Part shown: positions 35,281-48,480 of the stretch, one piece after another
Numbering within the stretch: the stretch's first letter is position 1
How the letters are laid out: each line of letters starts with the position of its first letter
From: Calliopum simillimum
Taxonomy: Eukaryota > Arthropoda > Insecta > Diptera > Lauxaniidae
Direction of reading: 5' to 3'
Assembly: GCA_951812925.1 (NCBI GenBank)
Contig: OX638370.1
Span: 41,481,948-41,545,947, forward strand
DNA: 64,000 nucleotides
Position numbers and translations under genes: made by a program
Notes under the pieces: model-generated
What the model was told of the DNA's origin: nothing
What the model saw: only the letters and a program-made list of their open reading frames with translations
Database searches by the model: none

Positions 35281-35452
35281 CTGACGGAGAGGCATGGACT
35301 GTGATGTACTCCACGACGGACAGACGGGAAGCCAGGACCAGTGACGGAGAGGCATGGTTGGTGATGCACTGCACGACGGACAGACGGAGACCCAGGACCA
35401 GTAGCTTAGAGACATGGTCCGTGATGCACTCCACGTCGGACGGATGGAGACT
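35281..35452. repeat. Minisatellite, 60-bp period, 2.9 copies
   Basis: Units start at 35281, 35341 and 35401, exactly 60 bp apart. Each has a GACGGAGAGGCATGG block (GCTTAGAGACATGG in the third), a GTGATGYACT block and CCACGACGGACAGACGG, then CCAGGACCAGT. The period is divisible by three, so several frames stay open as 20-residue repeats. There is no other sign of a gene. Confidence 0.8.
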
Positions 35453-37312
35453 TCTATCGTGCCATATTGGAACCCTTCCTCGGGTATGAAGGTTTAACCT
35501 TAGGTATTGTAATAACTTTTTACGTAGTGAATTATCATAAACAATGTCAAGACCATTTCATAACCGAAATTCAAGTGCAAAAACCTTTGGGTTGAACAGT
35601 GTTCAAACAAACTATATACTTAGGCCTACGATTCCGAGAATAAAAACAATTTGAAAATCTATTTGAGCAAATTGAAGTGGAAAAATTTTAAAATTTAATA
35701 TCCTGGCATACCGGCACACCAAACATTTTGCTTTTTAAGTTAGCACAACGGTGTGGCGCATTTAATACGTTGAACTGTCATGTTTCTACAAATAAGGATT
35801 AAAAACTTTTGCGTACAACCTGCATATATCGATAATTAAAAAACAAAATTAATAATTTTTTTTTCATTTACTTTCCCTTCCCTCTGCACAGCATTTTGTA
35901 TTAAATTTGCACTTTTATCCATTCCATGGAATTTAACAAAGTTATAATTGAGTTTCGAACTTTTTACCAATTGAAGTGTTATGTAGAGTATATAATTTTG
36001 ATGGGGATTAGACTCTTGCAATTTTGTAATTCCGTTATACGTAATTAAATTTAATGAGGTCATGTTGTAGCCAAATCTGCCATTGGCGGTGGCGGCATTC
36101 ATGTAGTTTATCTATGCTTTGTGTGGCATAATGCGCTGCTCTGATTCAAAAATATACAAACATACGTACGTACATAGTGCCTATCTTGTTTCATTACTAA
36201 TTGAATACTTTTTTGCTTTAGTTACCTCAAATTTTATTTCATTACGAGTGAGTGTACTAGCAAGCACCCTCCGTCTGCTCCCCTTTTTGTCAGATCAAAT
36301 TTATTTGTAACTTTGTTAACATACCAATTCCGCCGTGTGCCCATGAGGTTTTTTCCTTCACACCTTCAATAGTCGTCTCATCCTATAATTTTGCTATGGG
36401 GTATAATTTATGTACATTATGCGTGTACTGCATAACGTAGCAGTTTTTGCCACTAATTACGTAGCAGCAGTACTTGCCAAAAACTTATTAACGTAACTAC
36501 ATATTTTGCTACGAATCGAATTTTGCCAAAATTCTGTACTTAGTATATAGCTGGTATATTAATAGCCGAATATATAATGCAGCACTCAAATGACCAAGTG
36601 ACATTTAAGTATTTTCGGGTAAATTAGCACAAATGAAATAATCATTATTAGATGTACATCAGTATAGGTGAATAATCAATTTAATTAACTTTATTGACAC
36701 ACGAAATCTTAAATTTTCTTTGTCTGTGCAGAAGTTGGTCTTGGTTTCTAATACATTTATTTTATGCATAACCCAATGAATTCATAAGCGCCCGGAATCT
36801 TAAAGAAACCTGAATTATTCCTATGCAAATAAACTTAACCACAATACAATCATCGTTGGATCTTGTTTGGCTTAATTTATTTGCATAATCGCATTTTACA
36901 CTTAAAGGCAACCTTAACGAATTGCAACTTGATTATTATTTACATATCTGCAGAAATCCTTTTGCATACAAATCCTTTTCTCACGATTTCTTCTTCACGA
37001 CGAGAAAACATTTGCAGAAAATTTTCGCTTTCATCGTTTGACATTTAAACTTTGCATGCACATGGCAGGATTCGTCCAAATCACCAAAATTTAGTTTCAT
37101 TTCATTATTGTATGAATTATTCGCATGAACGGCTATGAAAGAGCAGAAGTCACGCTTGAATCGAGTTGACAACTTTTAAACTTTTAGATAGATACCACAC
37201 TGATTTCTAACTCTTGGCAAAATGTACCCAATGTGCATGAGTACATTCATGCTGATGATACGTTGATTAGTGCTGTTGATTCTGATTAGATTTTTAGATA
37301 ACCAGTTTTACA
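35453..37312. other. Non-coding stretch
   Basis: No gene is recognised; short microsatellite-like CATACGTACGTACATA lies at about 36161. Confidence 0.4.
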
Positions 37313-39165
37313 ATGGGCCTCATCATGAAGAAAAGTCGAAAGACCAAGAAAAAGGACGTCTACTGGTGGTCCGATGAGACAGCACAACTCAGAAGATATT
37401 GTCTACTGAAAAGAATAAGGCTTACCAAGGTTAGACACCGACGACCTGCTGATGCAGAAGAAGCCGCTTACAAAGCAGCAAAGAAAATACTGAATACTGC
37501 CATCGAGCGTAGTAAGAAAGAAAAATAGGAAGAGCTCAGAGAAAACATCAACAATAACCCATGGGGCATGGGGTACAAAATCGTCATGAAAAAACTAGTA
37601 GCTAGACCTCCTCCACCAGTAATCGTTAGTAAAAAAATGGAAGAGATAGTAAACACTCTTTTTCCGACTCAAGATAGACTCGAAAAGAGAAATGAGGCGC
37701 TTCACGGCGATGCCCCCAGCTGTTTACTAAAGAAGAGCTAAAGCTAAGTAGCAAGCACACTAAAAAACAACATTACAGACAAGCGCCCACATATTCTGCT
37801 GAACATGTACAATGCTTGCTTATCAGAAGAGATCTTCCTTGAGGTATGGAAAAGCAGAAGCTGACGCTAATAAACAAAGGAAAAGGCAACCCTAAAAACG
37901 CTGGAGCATACCGTTTTCTGTGTATGCTGGACAGCCGTGGATAATTGTAAGAAAGGCTGATAAAACCACGCCTGATCACAGCCGCAGAAGAAGCTGGTGG
38001 CCTTTCGAATAGACAGCATGGATTTAGATAGAGAAAATCGACACTTTTGGTCATACAAGACTTAATACAAAGCAAAGTAGCAGCACATACAGGAAATCAT
38101 CACTCTAGAGGAGTAGTACTGCTTGCGACGCTAGAAGTGCAAAACGACTTTAACTGAATGGATTTAATCGAAGCGCTCCAAAACAGGTGCAGAGTACCAA
38201 AAAAGTAAGAAGAAAATAAGAAGAAAATAAGTTACTTCAGGCATTGCATATGGTTCCATTCTAGGACCTGACTTGTGCAACATATTCTACAATGGGATCT
38301 TGAAATCTGAAATGCCAGACAACACGCATCTTGTAGCCTTTGCGGACGATGTCGCAGCTGTAATAACTGCCCGCAATACAGAAAAAGCACAGCGAAAGCT
38401 TAATCAAGTGATGATAAGAACAATAGTGGCTAGATGAATATGGCCTAAAACTTGCAACAGAAAAAGCAGAATTACTCCTTTTAACAAAAAGGTATATTTC
38501 TTTAGAAATTTTGCTACAATTCAGGGAAAACACAAATTCGACCTGCGGCATATAAAGCAGGCAAGGCAACTGTTCTCCTCAGCAGATTAATGGCAAAAGT
38601 AGGTGGCCTAAGTCAGAGCAAATGGAACCTGCTTATGACAATGGTAAACACCATCTTTCTAAGTATATGGATGCGAGCAATGGGCAGACGCACTCAAAGC
38701 ATAGTGTCGAAGAAAGGTTCTGGCATCGGCGCAAAGAACAGCAGACCTCAGGCAAGCATCGGCATATCGCACAGTGTCCTAGCTAGCTGTGCTGGTTAGA
38801 AGTGGAAACGCCCCAATAGATTTACTGATTCAAGAGCAAAATAAGCGCTGGAAATGAAAACAACAGAGCTCACCTTTAGATCAAACACAGCTTAGACTGC
38901 AAACGTTGCAGCAAAGACAAAAGGAATAGCAGCAAGAAAACCGAGGAAAGTGGAGACATGTGGGTAAATAGGAGTTTTGTTGAAGTCAACCTTTACCCCA
39001 CACAGATATTGTCTGGACTACTTCCAGAAATATTTGCATTCAATCGTGGAAAGTGGAAGAGCCGTCATGTTTATACAACGATTCGCAAGTAGACGCTGAA
39101 CAACTTTTTTCAGTGCTTGCGATGGCAAGGCAAGCGAAGAAGGCTAGAAGACATCGCTAGATTCT
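37313..39165 (+). mobile_element. Decayed non-LTR retrotransposon (R1-like), reverse transcriptase ORF remnant
   Basis: Broken plus frames read, in order: VYWWSDETAQLRRYCLLKR, ERSKKEK and NNNPWGMGYKIVMKKL (linker ahead of the RT domain). Then RFLCMLDS and EAGGLSNRQHGFR (RT), GSILGPDLCNIFYNGIL, the catalytic FADD at 38339-38350, and SRLMAKVGGLSQSKWNLLM (C-terminal region). The order and wording match the R1-type family of insect LINEs. Multiple stops and frameshifts make it dead, and the endonuclease part is missing (5' truncation). Confidence 0.85.
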
Positions 39166-39175
39166 TTGGAATTTT

Positions 39176-39798
39176 CACGATTACGTCCAAAAATCTGAAA
39201 GAGAAAGCTGAGATTTTTCAAATTTTTTTGAAGGTCATTTAGAGGTGGCGCAACGCCGATTTATGCAAAACCTAGGCTTTATTTTATTACGATCTAAAAA
39301 CTACTTGGAATGAGTCGTACAATATATCGAATTTTTTGCCCAGAATCAATTTATATAAAAAACACACAAAAAACATTTCTTCGAAATTTCACCCCAATGT
39401 AGTACTCTAAATCTTCATTTTGTATAAAAATTCTCCAAATGAGTTGTACGATACATAAAATTTTTTATCTTGACCCAAGGTATATAAAAATTAATAATAA
39501 AAACTGGAACCTAAAATCAACGACATATTGTTTTTTCAGCGTAAATACACACAAAAAACAAATTTAAAAAATTTCACCCCTCTGTAAATATCTTGAGTCA
39601 CATCGAAAAAATTCATATATCGCTCGACACACTCCTACCCTTTTAAATCGTAATTATATAAAAACTGCATCAGCTGGGATTTTGGATAATTCAATAATAC
39701 GGTACCTCTAAATGACCTTCAAAAAAACTAAAAAAAAGTCTTGGCTCGCTTTTTTGACACCCTTTTTCCGATTATCCGATTTTTGTGCGTAATCGTGT
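39176..39798. mobile_element. MITE with CACGATTACG ends
   Basis: The ends CACGATTACG (39176-39185) and CGTAATCGTG (39789-39798) are inverted. The inner arms share GAAGGTCATTTAGAGGT (39230-39246, mirrored at about 39714-39730). Internal blocks with GAGTYGTACRATAYAT occur twice (about 39312 and 39440). There is no coding capacity. It directly abuts the R1-like remnant. Confidence 0.65.
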
Positions 39799-42700
39799 AA
39801 GTTTCAAAAACGTTTTTTTCTTTTTTTTTCTTTTTTTTGAATCAGTCCAACAACATCAAGTCGCAAGAAGTTTAAAGATTTGTCATGAAAAGTCTAAATT
39901 CTATTTATCCAACTGTCATTTTAAAACCCACTGGACATTTGGACATCACTAAGCACTCTGCATTTAATTTTAATGTCAAATAACTCTATTGCAAAAGGCG
40001 ATTGCATCGATTTCTCGCTTTATTATGCAAAAACCAAACCGAAAAACGAACTTGAAAAGATTCAAATCATTTGACGCATAGAAACAAAAAGTGCACAAAA
40101 CACTAACGCACACACACACAAAAATTTGCTGTGCAACAACACAAGCACAGCAGACAGACAGACACAAACAACCATGCATAAAATCACAATTGTCGACAAA
40201 ATATTATAAATAATTTAAATGGCAGCTTAAACGACAAAATCCGCTTTTGAATTTACGAAGACAGTAGCTGCCATTAGTGGTAGTGGGCGTTGGGACAATA
40301 GTGCACGTTTTAAGTTTGTAAAGTTGTAAAATTGCATTGCATACATTTCGGCTGTTTTTGTGGAAGACAAGGAGAGAGAGAAGAGCTGCTGCTTCGTTGG
40401 TTGGCGATGGGAATAGTGCGATAATACATGCGGGTTATCGCTTTGCTTATTGCATATTCTAAAGCATTCATCATGACGGCAAATTCCGAAACAAAACCGC
40501 AACAAACTTAATCTAAAGTGGAGAAATCTGTAAAGGCCATTGAGGGGCTGTGAAGCGGATAGTAAGCCATCAGGAAATAGACTGCGTGGCGACTTCGTCT
40601 AGAGGAAGAATTTTCTGTTTTGTGAGAATTCTTCATTTTATTTTCTTGTTGTACCAATGCTTTGTCTTTGTAAAGCATTTGCATTTTCGGCGGAATATTT
40701 AACAATGTTTTTTTGCTTTTGTTTTTGGTTTGCTGGATACTAAACTTAAAGACAGCAGAGGTCGGATAGGCTCCAACTGCACAAGACTTAAAACTTTTTG
40801 CAATGTTGTGCTTTTTGGGATTTTATGATAGTTTTAATTGTGGATGCATAGATAGATAGATTCTAAGATTGGATCTCAAGTTTGCTCATATGCTTGGGTT
40901 ATTAGCAAGTAAGTTCTACTGATTCTGGTACAGCGACATTTGTAGAGTTTCATTTTTGTTTATTTTTAATTTAGCGCTTTACATGGAAGGTATGTATATG
41001 CAGATATGGAGTTTAGTAAATATTTATACATTTTATGGGGCGTTTTATACGGTATCACAAGCTTAAGGATCTAATGACAGTTCGCCAATATGGACATTTG
41101 TAGTGTTTCAATCAAGAATTTTTTATTGTTTTAAGCAGTAGTGGTGCGTTATTTAAGCAAATGATTGGGAAAGGATCTGTCCTTACTGGTAATATCGGCT
41201 TAGGATGTTGACGTGGGCGTGGACGTGGCGTGTCTAAAGAAGCACAAAGCAGAAAAATTACCTTTATTTCTTGTTTATTTCAATTTATTGTCAAAACGTT
41301 TTCAAAAAATTTGTTTTTTCTTTTAAGTTTTCTGATAAAAGGTTTCAAACATTAAAGCAATTAAGTTTGATATGAAAACTGATGACGCTGATACCTACAA
41401 ACATTTCTCCAAACAAATTATATTTGCTTTAGCAACATTTTGTTGCTTGCACTTACAATGGGTCACGTGGGAAAAATAAAGTTAATGAGTACCTGAATAA
41501 AACTTTTTTTTTATTTCTAAAAATACTCATATCTATACATACGAGTATGTAAGTACACATGTGCAAAGCCTTAAGTCGAAAGAAAATGTTCAATTTTCAC
41601 ATGCACAATTTTTACGCTCATTCTCTACGTTTGTCATTTGTTTCATCACAACCTCTTTCTTCGTATCCAACTGCCCAATGGTTCAACTAACTTGTAGTCG
41701 TTGTACGTATGTATGTATGTGTGTATATTTTAGTGTCTGCTTGTATGTGGGTATTTTAATTTAAGTGCTCTCAAGTTTCATATAAAACGTTCGTGTTTTG
41801 TAATTTGCTCGATTTTGTTACTTTACAATGCCAAAAAATATATCTTTGCATACTTTTAAGCGCTGTTTTAATGTCCGCTGTTTCAGCGTAGCCCTCACAA
41901 AGGTGTGAAATTGCAAGGCAACGACATTTGTAGTACACATTTTGTTTCGTTTATTTATGTTGTTCTACATTTAGTGGTAATTAAAATTTCTTTCTCTCCT
42001 GTTGGCAATTAGCGCAAAATTTCGTAGCATAATTTATGGCGCAAACATTTCTAGACTAAAATTTCTGAAATTTATGTGATTTCGTTTTTGTTTTGATAAG
42101 AAAATGCAATGGGTAATAACTTTGAATTATATTTTTGCGTATTTTGTATTTATTGATGCTGTTTGTGTTGAGATATGGAAAATGCAGCTATTTGTGGAAA
42201 AATTGTAATAAATTTACGAAATAATATTCCATAGAAATTATACAAACAAATTCCGTATAAAATTATGAAAAGTAGCGCAGAAATTTAAGCAGATTCTGAA
42301 ATTTTGTTTAAAATGTTACTTAAAAATACTGTTTGTTCAACAAATATCTATTCAGCTTGATCAAACTGATGCGTTTAATAAAACATTTTCCACTTTTTCT
42401 AAGGTAGTGAGTACACTGAGTGTTAATAAGAAAATCTATTTTTCCATATTAGTTAAATGTTATTCATACGACATCTTGTGGCGCAAAAGTTCCTCTATGA
42501 CATATTTGATGAATAATATTTTTTTACGATTTTATTTATTCTTAGCATTTGTTACAATTTAGGTTATGGTTTGAATATATATTCACATTATACTTTACAA
42601 ATAATTTCTCTCAAATGGTGAGCATTGTTTGCTTTGACCTGACGTGTTCTTTTCAGAGCATTTTCCCTTACCTTTCTTAAAATTTCAGATCTCAGCGCCC

Positions 42701-42929
42701 TCAAAACCAAAAAACCGCGATATTATCTGATCACCAAAAATTTCCTCAGGAGACTCATAATTGGACCAGCTGTGGCTCCATCTTGTTGAAACCAAAATTC
42801 TGAATTGTTCTGTACCTCTGACCTTATTCAATCATACTTGTCCGTTGTTTCCGCAAAAATATGGTCCAAATATAATTTTTTGAGGTAATTCCACATCATA
42901 CTGTACATAAGATAAAATCGACCACCAAA
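39799..42929. other. Non-coding stretch, no supported gene
   Basis: I see only short frames, CA-rich and GT-rich simple repeats (about 40110 and 41700-41730), and no conserved domain. Parts could be intergenic regulatory DNA, but the sequence alone does not show it. Confidence 0.4.
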
Positions 42930-43575
42930 TAAAAAAAAAAAGTTCGAATGACTGTCCTCAGTTTGAAAGCTAATATTGAAAGAATTTTAAGAAAAAAAAA
43001 ACATTTTTTTTTCGGCCACTAAATTCGATGCGGTTTTTTTTTTCTCATATATCCGCAATTGACGTCCGATCAACAAGTATAGCATATCGTTGTAAACATG
43101 GACTACATTTCATTCATAGAAGTCATTTATCTCAGATTTTTTTTTCGACTAGTTGTACTCATTATCTCAGTTTCTACCACCCTAAGATGCCAAGGACACC
43201 TTATAGAAATGTGGCCCACAAAAAATCATTAAGTTCATCTTTGCAAGGTTTCCTCAAACTTTTGAAATTGAAGAAATTATAGCGAATCTAAAAGCTCAGT
43301 ACAAAATATAAAAAATAGGATGTTTCAAAAACTAATATCGCCCCCTAAGACTATGCAATATTTATTTAACATTTGACATTTCAAGCAGAATGCAAATAAC
43401 ATTTACAACGATGTACTATACTTGTTCATCGGACGTCGAATGGCGGAGATATGAGAAAAAAACAAAACCGCATCGACTTTAGAGGCCGAAAAAAAAATGT
43501 TTTTTTCCTTAAAATTCTTTCAATTTTAGCTTTCAAACTGTGGGCCGTCATTCGAACTTTTTTTTTTTTTTTTTT
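42930..43575. mobile_element. Foldback element with ~170-bp inverted arms
   Basis: The left arm 42930-43096 and right arm 43402-43575 are inverted copies. Blocks include AGTTCGAATGAC, TCTTAAAATTCTTTCAAT-type sequence, CGATGCGGTTTT, TTGACGTCCGAT and ACGATRTRCTATACTTGTT. Both ends run into A or T tracts. There is no coding frame. Confidence 0.7.
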
Positions 43576-43859
43576 GTATGGGAGTCGATACTATCTACTG
43601 TGCATCTAAGTGGGTGTATTTGATGTTCAATAATTATTTTTGGATTCACGATGCCCCATATTCTGCAAATTTCTTTATTCACGTTACCGTGAGTTTGTGA
43701 ATAAATTCGTTGTTCTCTCGGAACAATTCTTGAAAACTCCATGCATACTGTATGCGTACTTGTGGATCATTTGTTTCAACTCGATAACCAATTTTTTTTT
43801 TCTTCTTATACGAGCTAAAATTGTTTGTACGTGTATGTACTTATGTATGTAGTATATTT
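43576..43859. other. Short non-coding spacer
   Basis: Nothing recognisable apart from simple repeats. Confidence 0.35.
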
Positions 43860-44130
43860 GGAACGGGCAAAACTATTTCTCGAAAACGTCTGTGGCGATT
43901 TTAATGAAACTTAAGATAATGTTAGATACTATCATACAATGAAGAAGGAGCTATGCTTGGACTTTGTAAATAATCAGCAGAGGGCGTGGCACAGCCCTAA
44001 ATTTTAAATTAAATCTAGTCATATCTCGTAAAACCAAATCATACAAGATATTTTGATTAAATTTGGTAGGCGGGTACTATTGATCAATGCCTTGTATTTG
44101 GCAAAAAATAGGCAGCGAAATGGGTGCCAC
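43860..44130 (+). repeat. Single unit of the GGCGTGGCAC repeat family
   Basis: TCTCGAAAACG, GATACTATCATACAATGAAG, GGGCGTGGCACAGCCCTAAA and GATTAAATTTGGTAGGCGGG follow the same order as 15510-15720. It is cut off at about 44130. Confidence 0.6.
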
Positions 44131-45695
44131 ACGAATTATAAGAAAGCAATGAGTTCTTATAATTCGAATTGTACGCTTTTGGTTTGAAGTCTCTTGACTC
44201 AAGTAAGAAGATTCATTCCCTAATTTTTATACATTATCTTATCTCTGGAAAAATTTATTGTGCTGGTACAGTTGGTTGATTTAAATATTCCTGCAAGAAC
44301 ATTGCGGCATTTAAATTTATTTAATATTCAGCTTCGTTATGCTTCAAATGAACCGATTACTCGAGATTTATCATTGTATGATGAGCTTTCTATGGAAAAT
44401 AATTTAGATCTATCGTTTTTAAAAACTATTATTTAAGAAATTATTACATAATTTATATTTGTTTAAATTAGTTTTCAACTTTATTATATATATACTGAAT
44501 AAACCAAACAAAAACTAAAACCTTATACTTTGATAAAAACCTACATATATTTTACTTTGTGCAATGTATCAAACACAAATGTAACTAATTTCTCAACTTG
44601 AATATCTCAAAAACCAGAGCTAAGCCGAAAATATGATTATCTGTAACTACTGAATTTAACTTAGACTCTTGATGTACCAAGAACCATCAAACTCTTAATA
44701 TACGACAGTGCAATTATTTTCTAATCTTTTGACCATGTTAGAAATATTAAAATAATTATTATAATTTGTTGTCTTTAAAGTTGCTCATATTCCCATATTC
44801 TGCTTGGAAAACCTTAATTTCCAGGACACTATGTAAATAAGCTTACAATTTCAACAAGGAAATGAATTTACAATTTGTTTTGTAGAAAATTCAAAACAAA
44901 AACAAAACCAAAAACAAAAAACACCCACAATACAACCACTTATCCGTCACAACCCATTTAAACTTAAAACCACAGTCGCCAACAACTGCAACAATTCATC
45001 ACTTTGAATCCACCAGCAATTTCACCAGACGCTAAATAACTACAACATAACCATTTGCAACTGAAAACCAAGTGATAACAAAACTAAAAAGGAAAAATAA
45101 AAAGGGGAATCAAAGAAAAGCAAAAGTTAATAAAACACTGTATAAATAAATAAATAAAATACAGAAACAACAAAAAGCAGCAGAACGAGATAAGTCAAAA
45201 CATTTTATAGAATGACAAGAAAAGAGAAACGAAACTTATTGCATGGACGGCAAAGGACAGTGATGCCAGACTAAAGAAAAAATAGTTTGTGTAGAACTTT
45301 ATTCAAAAATTTCTAAGTATGTTTTTTTTATTAATAAAATAAAATTATACTTTACTTATAAATTAATTACATAATTAAAAAAAAAAATATTCTCGTCTCT
45401 TAATAATATTTTATAGGTGTTAGACTAGATCTTTCTCCTGCATTAGGTCGTAAAAAACATTAGTACAGAAATCGGTCAATTGGTTATTAAAGATGAAAAA
45501 ACTGCGGAGTGCTATTAAATTAGAGAGTGGAATTCGGAAAGAGGGGGCAATGCACCCTTTACAGTTTTTTTCAAAATATCTAGCGAACGAAGCAAAACTT
45601 CCATATTTTCTTTAGAAACCTTTTTTTAGAGAAATAAATTTTCCATCGAAATAGCTTATTCAAAAAATTTAAAAATAAAAAAGAAAAAAAAAACT
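44131..45695. other. Non-coding stretch, part A-rich and UTR-like
   Basis: The stretch 44885-45240 is rich in A and in CAACAACTGCAACAATTC-like sequence, as fly 5' UTRs often are. It could be an upstream non-coding exon of the GPCR gene, but no splice donor or transcript evidence supports that. Nothing else is recognised. Confidence 0.3.
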
Positions 45696-46213
45696 TAACC
45701 CATTATAACCAAGTTTTTGGAAAAAGGGGTCAAAAAGACGCATAAAAAGGGATATAATGGGTTAATATGTGCTAAAAAATTGTTCCTTGCTTGATTTCAT
45801 GTTAACTTTTTGGAACACATTATCCCATTGTATCGCCTTTCTATAGGTTTTTTGACCCCTTTATGTGCGTGCGCTACCATACAGGGCTGCCAACTTCCGG
45901 ACGGTTTTTTTCTTCAGTGAACCTTAGTGAAATTTTTCATAAAATTTTTTTTTGGAATATTTTTACCCATTATAACCAAGTTTTTGGATAAAAGGGTCAA
46001 TAAGACTCTTAAGAACTGGATATAATGGGTTTATGTGTTCCAGAAAGTTAACATGAAATCAAGCAAGGAACAATTTTTTAGAACATCTTAACCCATTATA
46101 TCTCGTTTCATGGGTCTTTTTGACCCCTTTATCACAAAATTTTTATGAAAAATTTCACTACGGTTCACTGAAGAAAAAATACCATCCGGACGGTGGCAGC
46201 CTTTATAGTAGCG
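45696..46213. mobile_element. Nested palindromic element (ACCCATTATA boxes)
   Basis: The inner element is bounded by inverted copies of about 85 bp (GCGCTACCATACAGGGCTGC at 45872 and the mirrored end near 46209) that carry TCCGGACGG and CTTCAGTGAACC. A second inverted pair (about 45700-45840 against 46010-46135) contains AAAAATTGTTCCTTGCTTG and TGTTAACTTT. The hairpin-prone box AACCCATTATA...TATAATGGGTT occurs at 45698-45764 and 45965-46031. There is no coding capacity. Confidence 0.65.
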
Positions 46214-47739
46214 CACCCGCACCAACGACTCATGATAAACACAACATTATACTACTTCAAAAACTCATAACTTGATAACCGTAAAAAAATACTCCTAATC
46301 GGTTCTGCATTAAGAGATCTCAATTTATAATAGATCAATAAGGAGTGTTTTCTGATTCACATCGTTTCGTATCATTATGCATGAATTAACTCATGAAAAA
46401 TCAATATTAAGGAATTTTAATTGATAGGCGTCACCTCCTCGGTCGATATACCCATGTTCATCTTTCTGTTCGACCGTGGAAAATATTTTTACAAAAAGCA
46501 CAGCAATTCTCAACGAAATCTGAGACGATGTTTATGCAGTCAAAATCTGCTCGAGGGATTGAAGCGATTGAGCGAAGTTATTCAGACGAAAGATATTGTG
46601 GAATGCGAAGCTTTATGAAACATTAACTGGAACAGAATGATGACATTTCATTACTATTCTCATATTATATTATTCTATAAATTTAGTCGAGCTTCGATCT
46701 AAATGTCTCCCCACCATAATCTAAAGTGGGTCTTAAGAGAAGAAAGTCAACTTCAACCATATACCAACCTTATTTGCAAATATACCATTTATACTAAAAT
46801 ATTTCTAAAATCTAAACAATCTGACATCCTTACAAATGCAGCATCCTATGGGAAAAATCAGACATTTCAAAAGATAGACCAGTTAAGTTGGAGAGAAAAC
46901 GAAAACGGACGATTAAGTCAACGGCAACGACGACGACTACGACGACAAAAAAGGATGCAATGACATAATGAAACTTTCCAGGATAATTGGATGATTTTGT
47001 CAGCTTTTTTGCAATGTGATAAATCAAAACCAATTGGGAATCCAAACTGCAGATTTGCAACATGAACTGATGGAAGCAGCAGCATAGTAAAGCGCGTGGT
47101 TCGGAGCAATTTTGTATGAAAATGGGGACAATGTCAGTGCAAATTAACAATATGCCACCACCAGCCATGCTAGACGGATAAATGGCAACAATGTAAGCAT
47201 AATATTTTTCAACACTTTAAAAAAAAAAACACCAAATACGTAAGGAGAAAAGTGAGCAAAAAATAAAAAATCATAGCAAAAATCGAGGAAATGTTGCTGC
47301 TGTTGAATGTGACAACATTTGCAAGGCACGCAATCAATCTGGTTGTGCATTTTTTTCGGGAAGTACTCAAAATTGCAACACTCGCAGCAACTGCTGCTAC
47401 AACAATACACTTTTGTCGTTGAAAGTGTTGAGTGTGAATGATCGTATAATTTGTAAAATTATAATTTAACTGGGAGAAATGTGAAAAATTACATTCAGCA
47501 GATGACAAATGATGACTGCATTTGTTATGACTCTGCTGATAATAAAGTGCTGCCGTGATGAATTCCGCTTAATTTTTCATTCAAAATGTTGGTTAACTTA
47601 CAGTATGTTATTTGTTGACAACATTTTTTATGTGAGAAAATATACATACATAAGAATTTTTATAATTTATTTTCCAAAATGATTTAATGGAGCTTTCTTT
47701 ATGAAGCTTTTCAAAAAGAAAAGAATATTGTAAGACTCC
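46214..47739. other. Non-coding stretch with trinucleotide repeats
   Basis: ACGACGACTACGACGAC lies near 46927. The overlapping frames on both strands at 46703-47508 come from such simple sequence and show no domain. Confidence 0.35.
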
Positions 47740-48480
47740 ACATAATCGTGAGCTAGACCAAATTTCACTTAGACACAATAGACATGAAATGCAAGCTCTG
47801 ATAAAGGTCGCCAAACTCGGAAAATGGGGGCGTGGCACCTTCTATATTAATTTTTTTTTTTTTTTTTTTTGAGATAATTCAACTAAATTTTACTCAGACT
47901 CTAACGGCAGTAAATGAAAGCTCTGAGCCAAAACTTTGTTGATTCGGGCAAGAAGGCGTGGAATCTCCCATACGATCAAAGTTTTTGAAATACTGTAAAG
48001 AAAGCGTTGCTTGAGGTTATGTAGCCAAATTTCGCACAAATACTTCAAATGGTTGGCGCGCGATCTGAGCAAAAACTACGTGAATTCAGAAAAGAAGGCC
48101 ACTCTTACTAAGTAGTTTTATCTAGCAAATACAGCGCACATATTTCTTCTTTTAACTTTAAGTTTATGCCAGGACTCGCTTTAAGAGTTGAAAAATTTGA
48201 TTCAATATTACTCCAATGATTATATTTTGCAGGAATTAATTACCTTTGATAACGAAGATGAATATGTTGCAAGTCATTATATTTGGAAAAGTCGTAAATG
48301 GGCGTGACATCGTTTCAAAAATATAATACATCATCGTAATTAAAATCATTAAGTAATCTCTCTGAACACCAGAGTTGAAGTGGGCGAAACATCACAAGTG
48401 TCCGTGGCTCGTTTCATACAAGTTATATGTTTAAAAGAAATACCTCGCAGATTGATTCCAAATAAATTAATTTTGGATAT
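47740..48480 (-). repeat. Fragments of the CCACGCCC-box repeat families
   Basis: GGGGGCGTGGCACCTTCTAT (47825) and GGCGTGGAATCTCCCATACG (47956) with AAAGCTCTGAGCCAAAAC are reversed pieces of the 2127-2690 family. GATTCAATATTACTCC and GGCGTGACATCG (48200-48315) belong to the 15590-16545 family. The pieces are fused and eroded. Confidence 0.5.

Noticed and set aside
35281..35452. Short-period repeat considered as a CRISPR-like array
   Set aside because: It is a plain tandem minisatellite without spacers, and the genome is eukaryotic.
46703..47508. Cysteine-rich frames and Arg-rich frames near ACGACG repeats
   Set aside because: Composition follows simple repeats; frames overlap on both strands and no domain fits.
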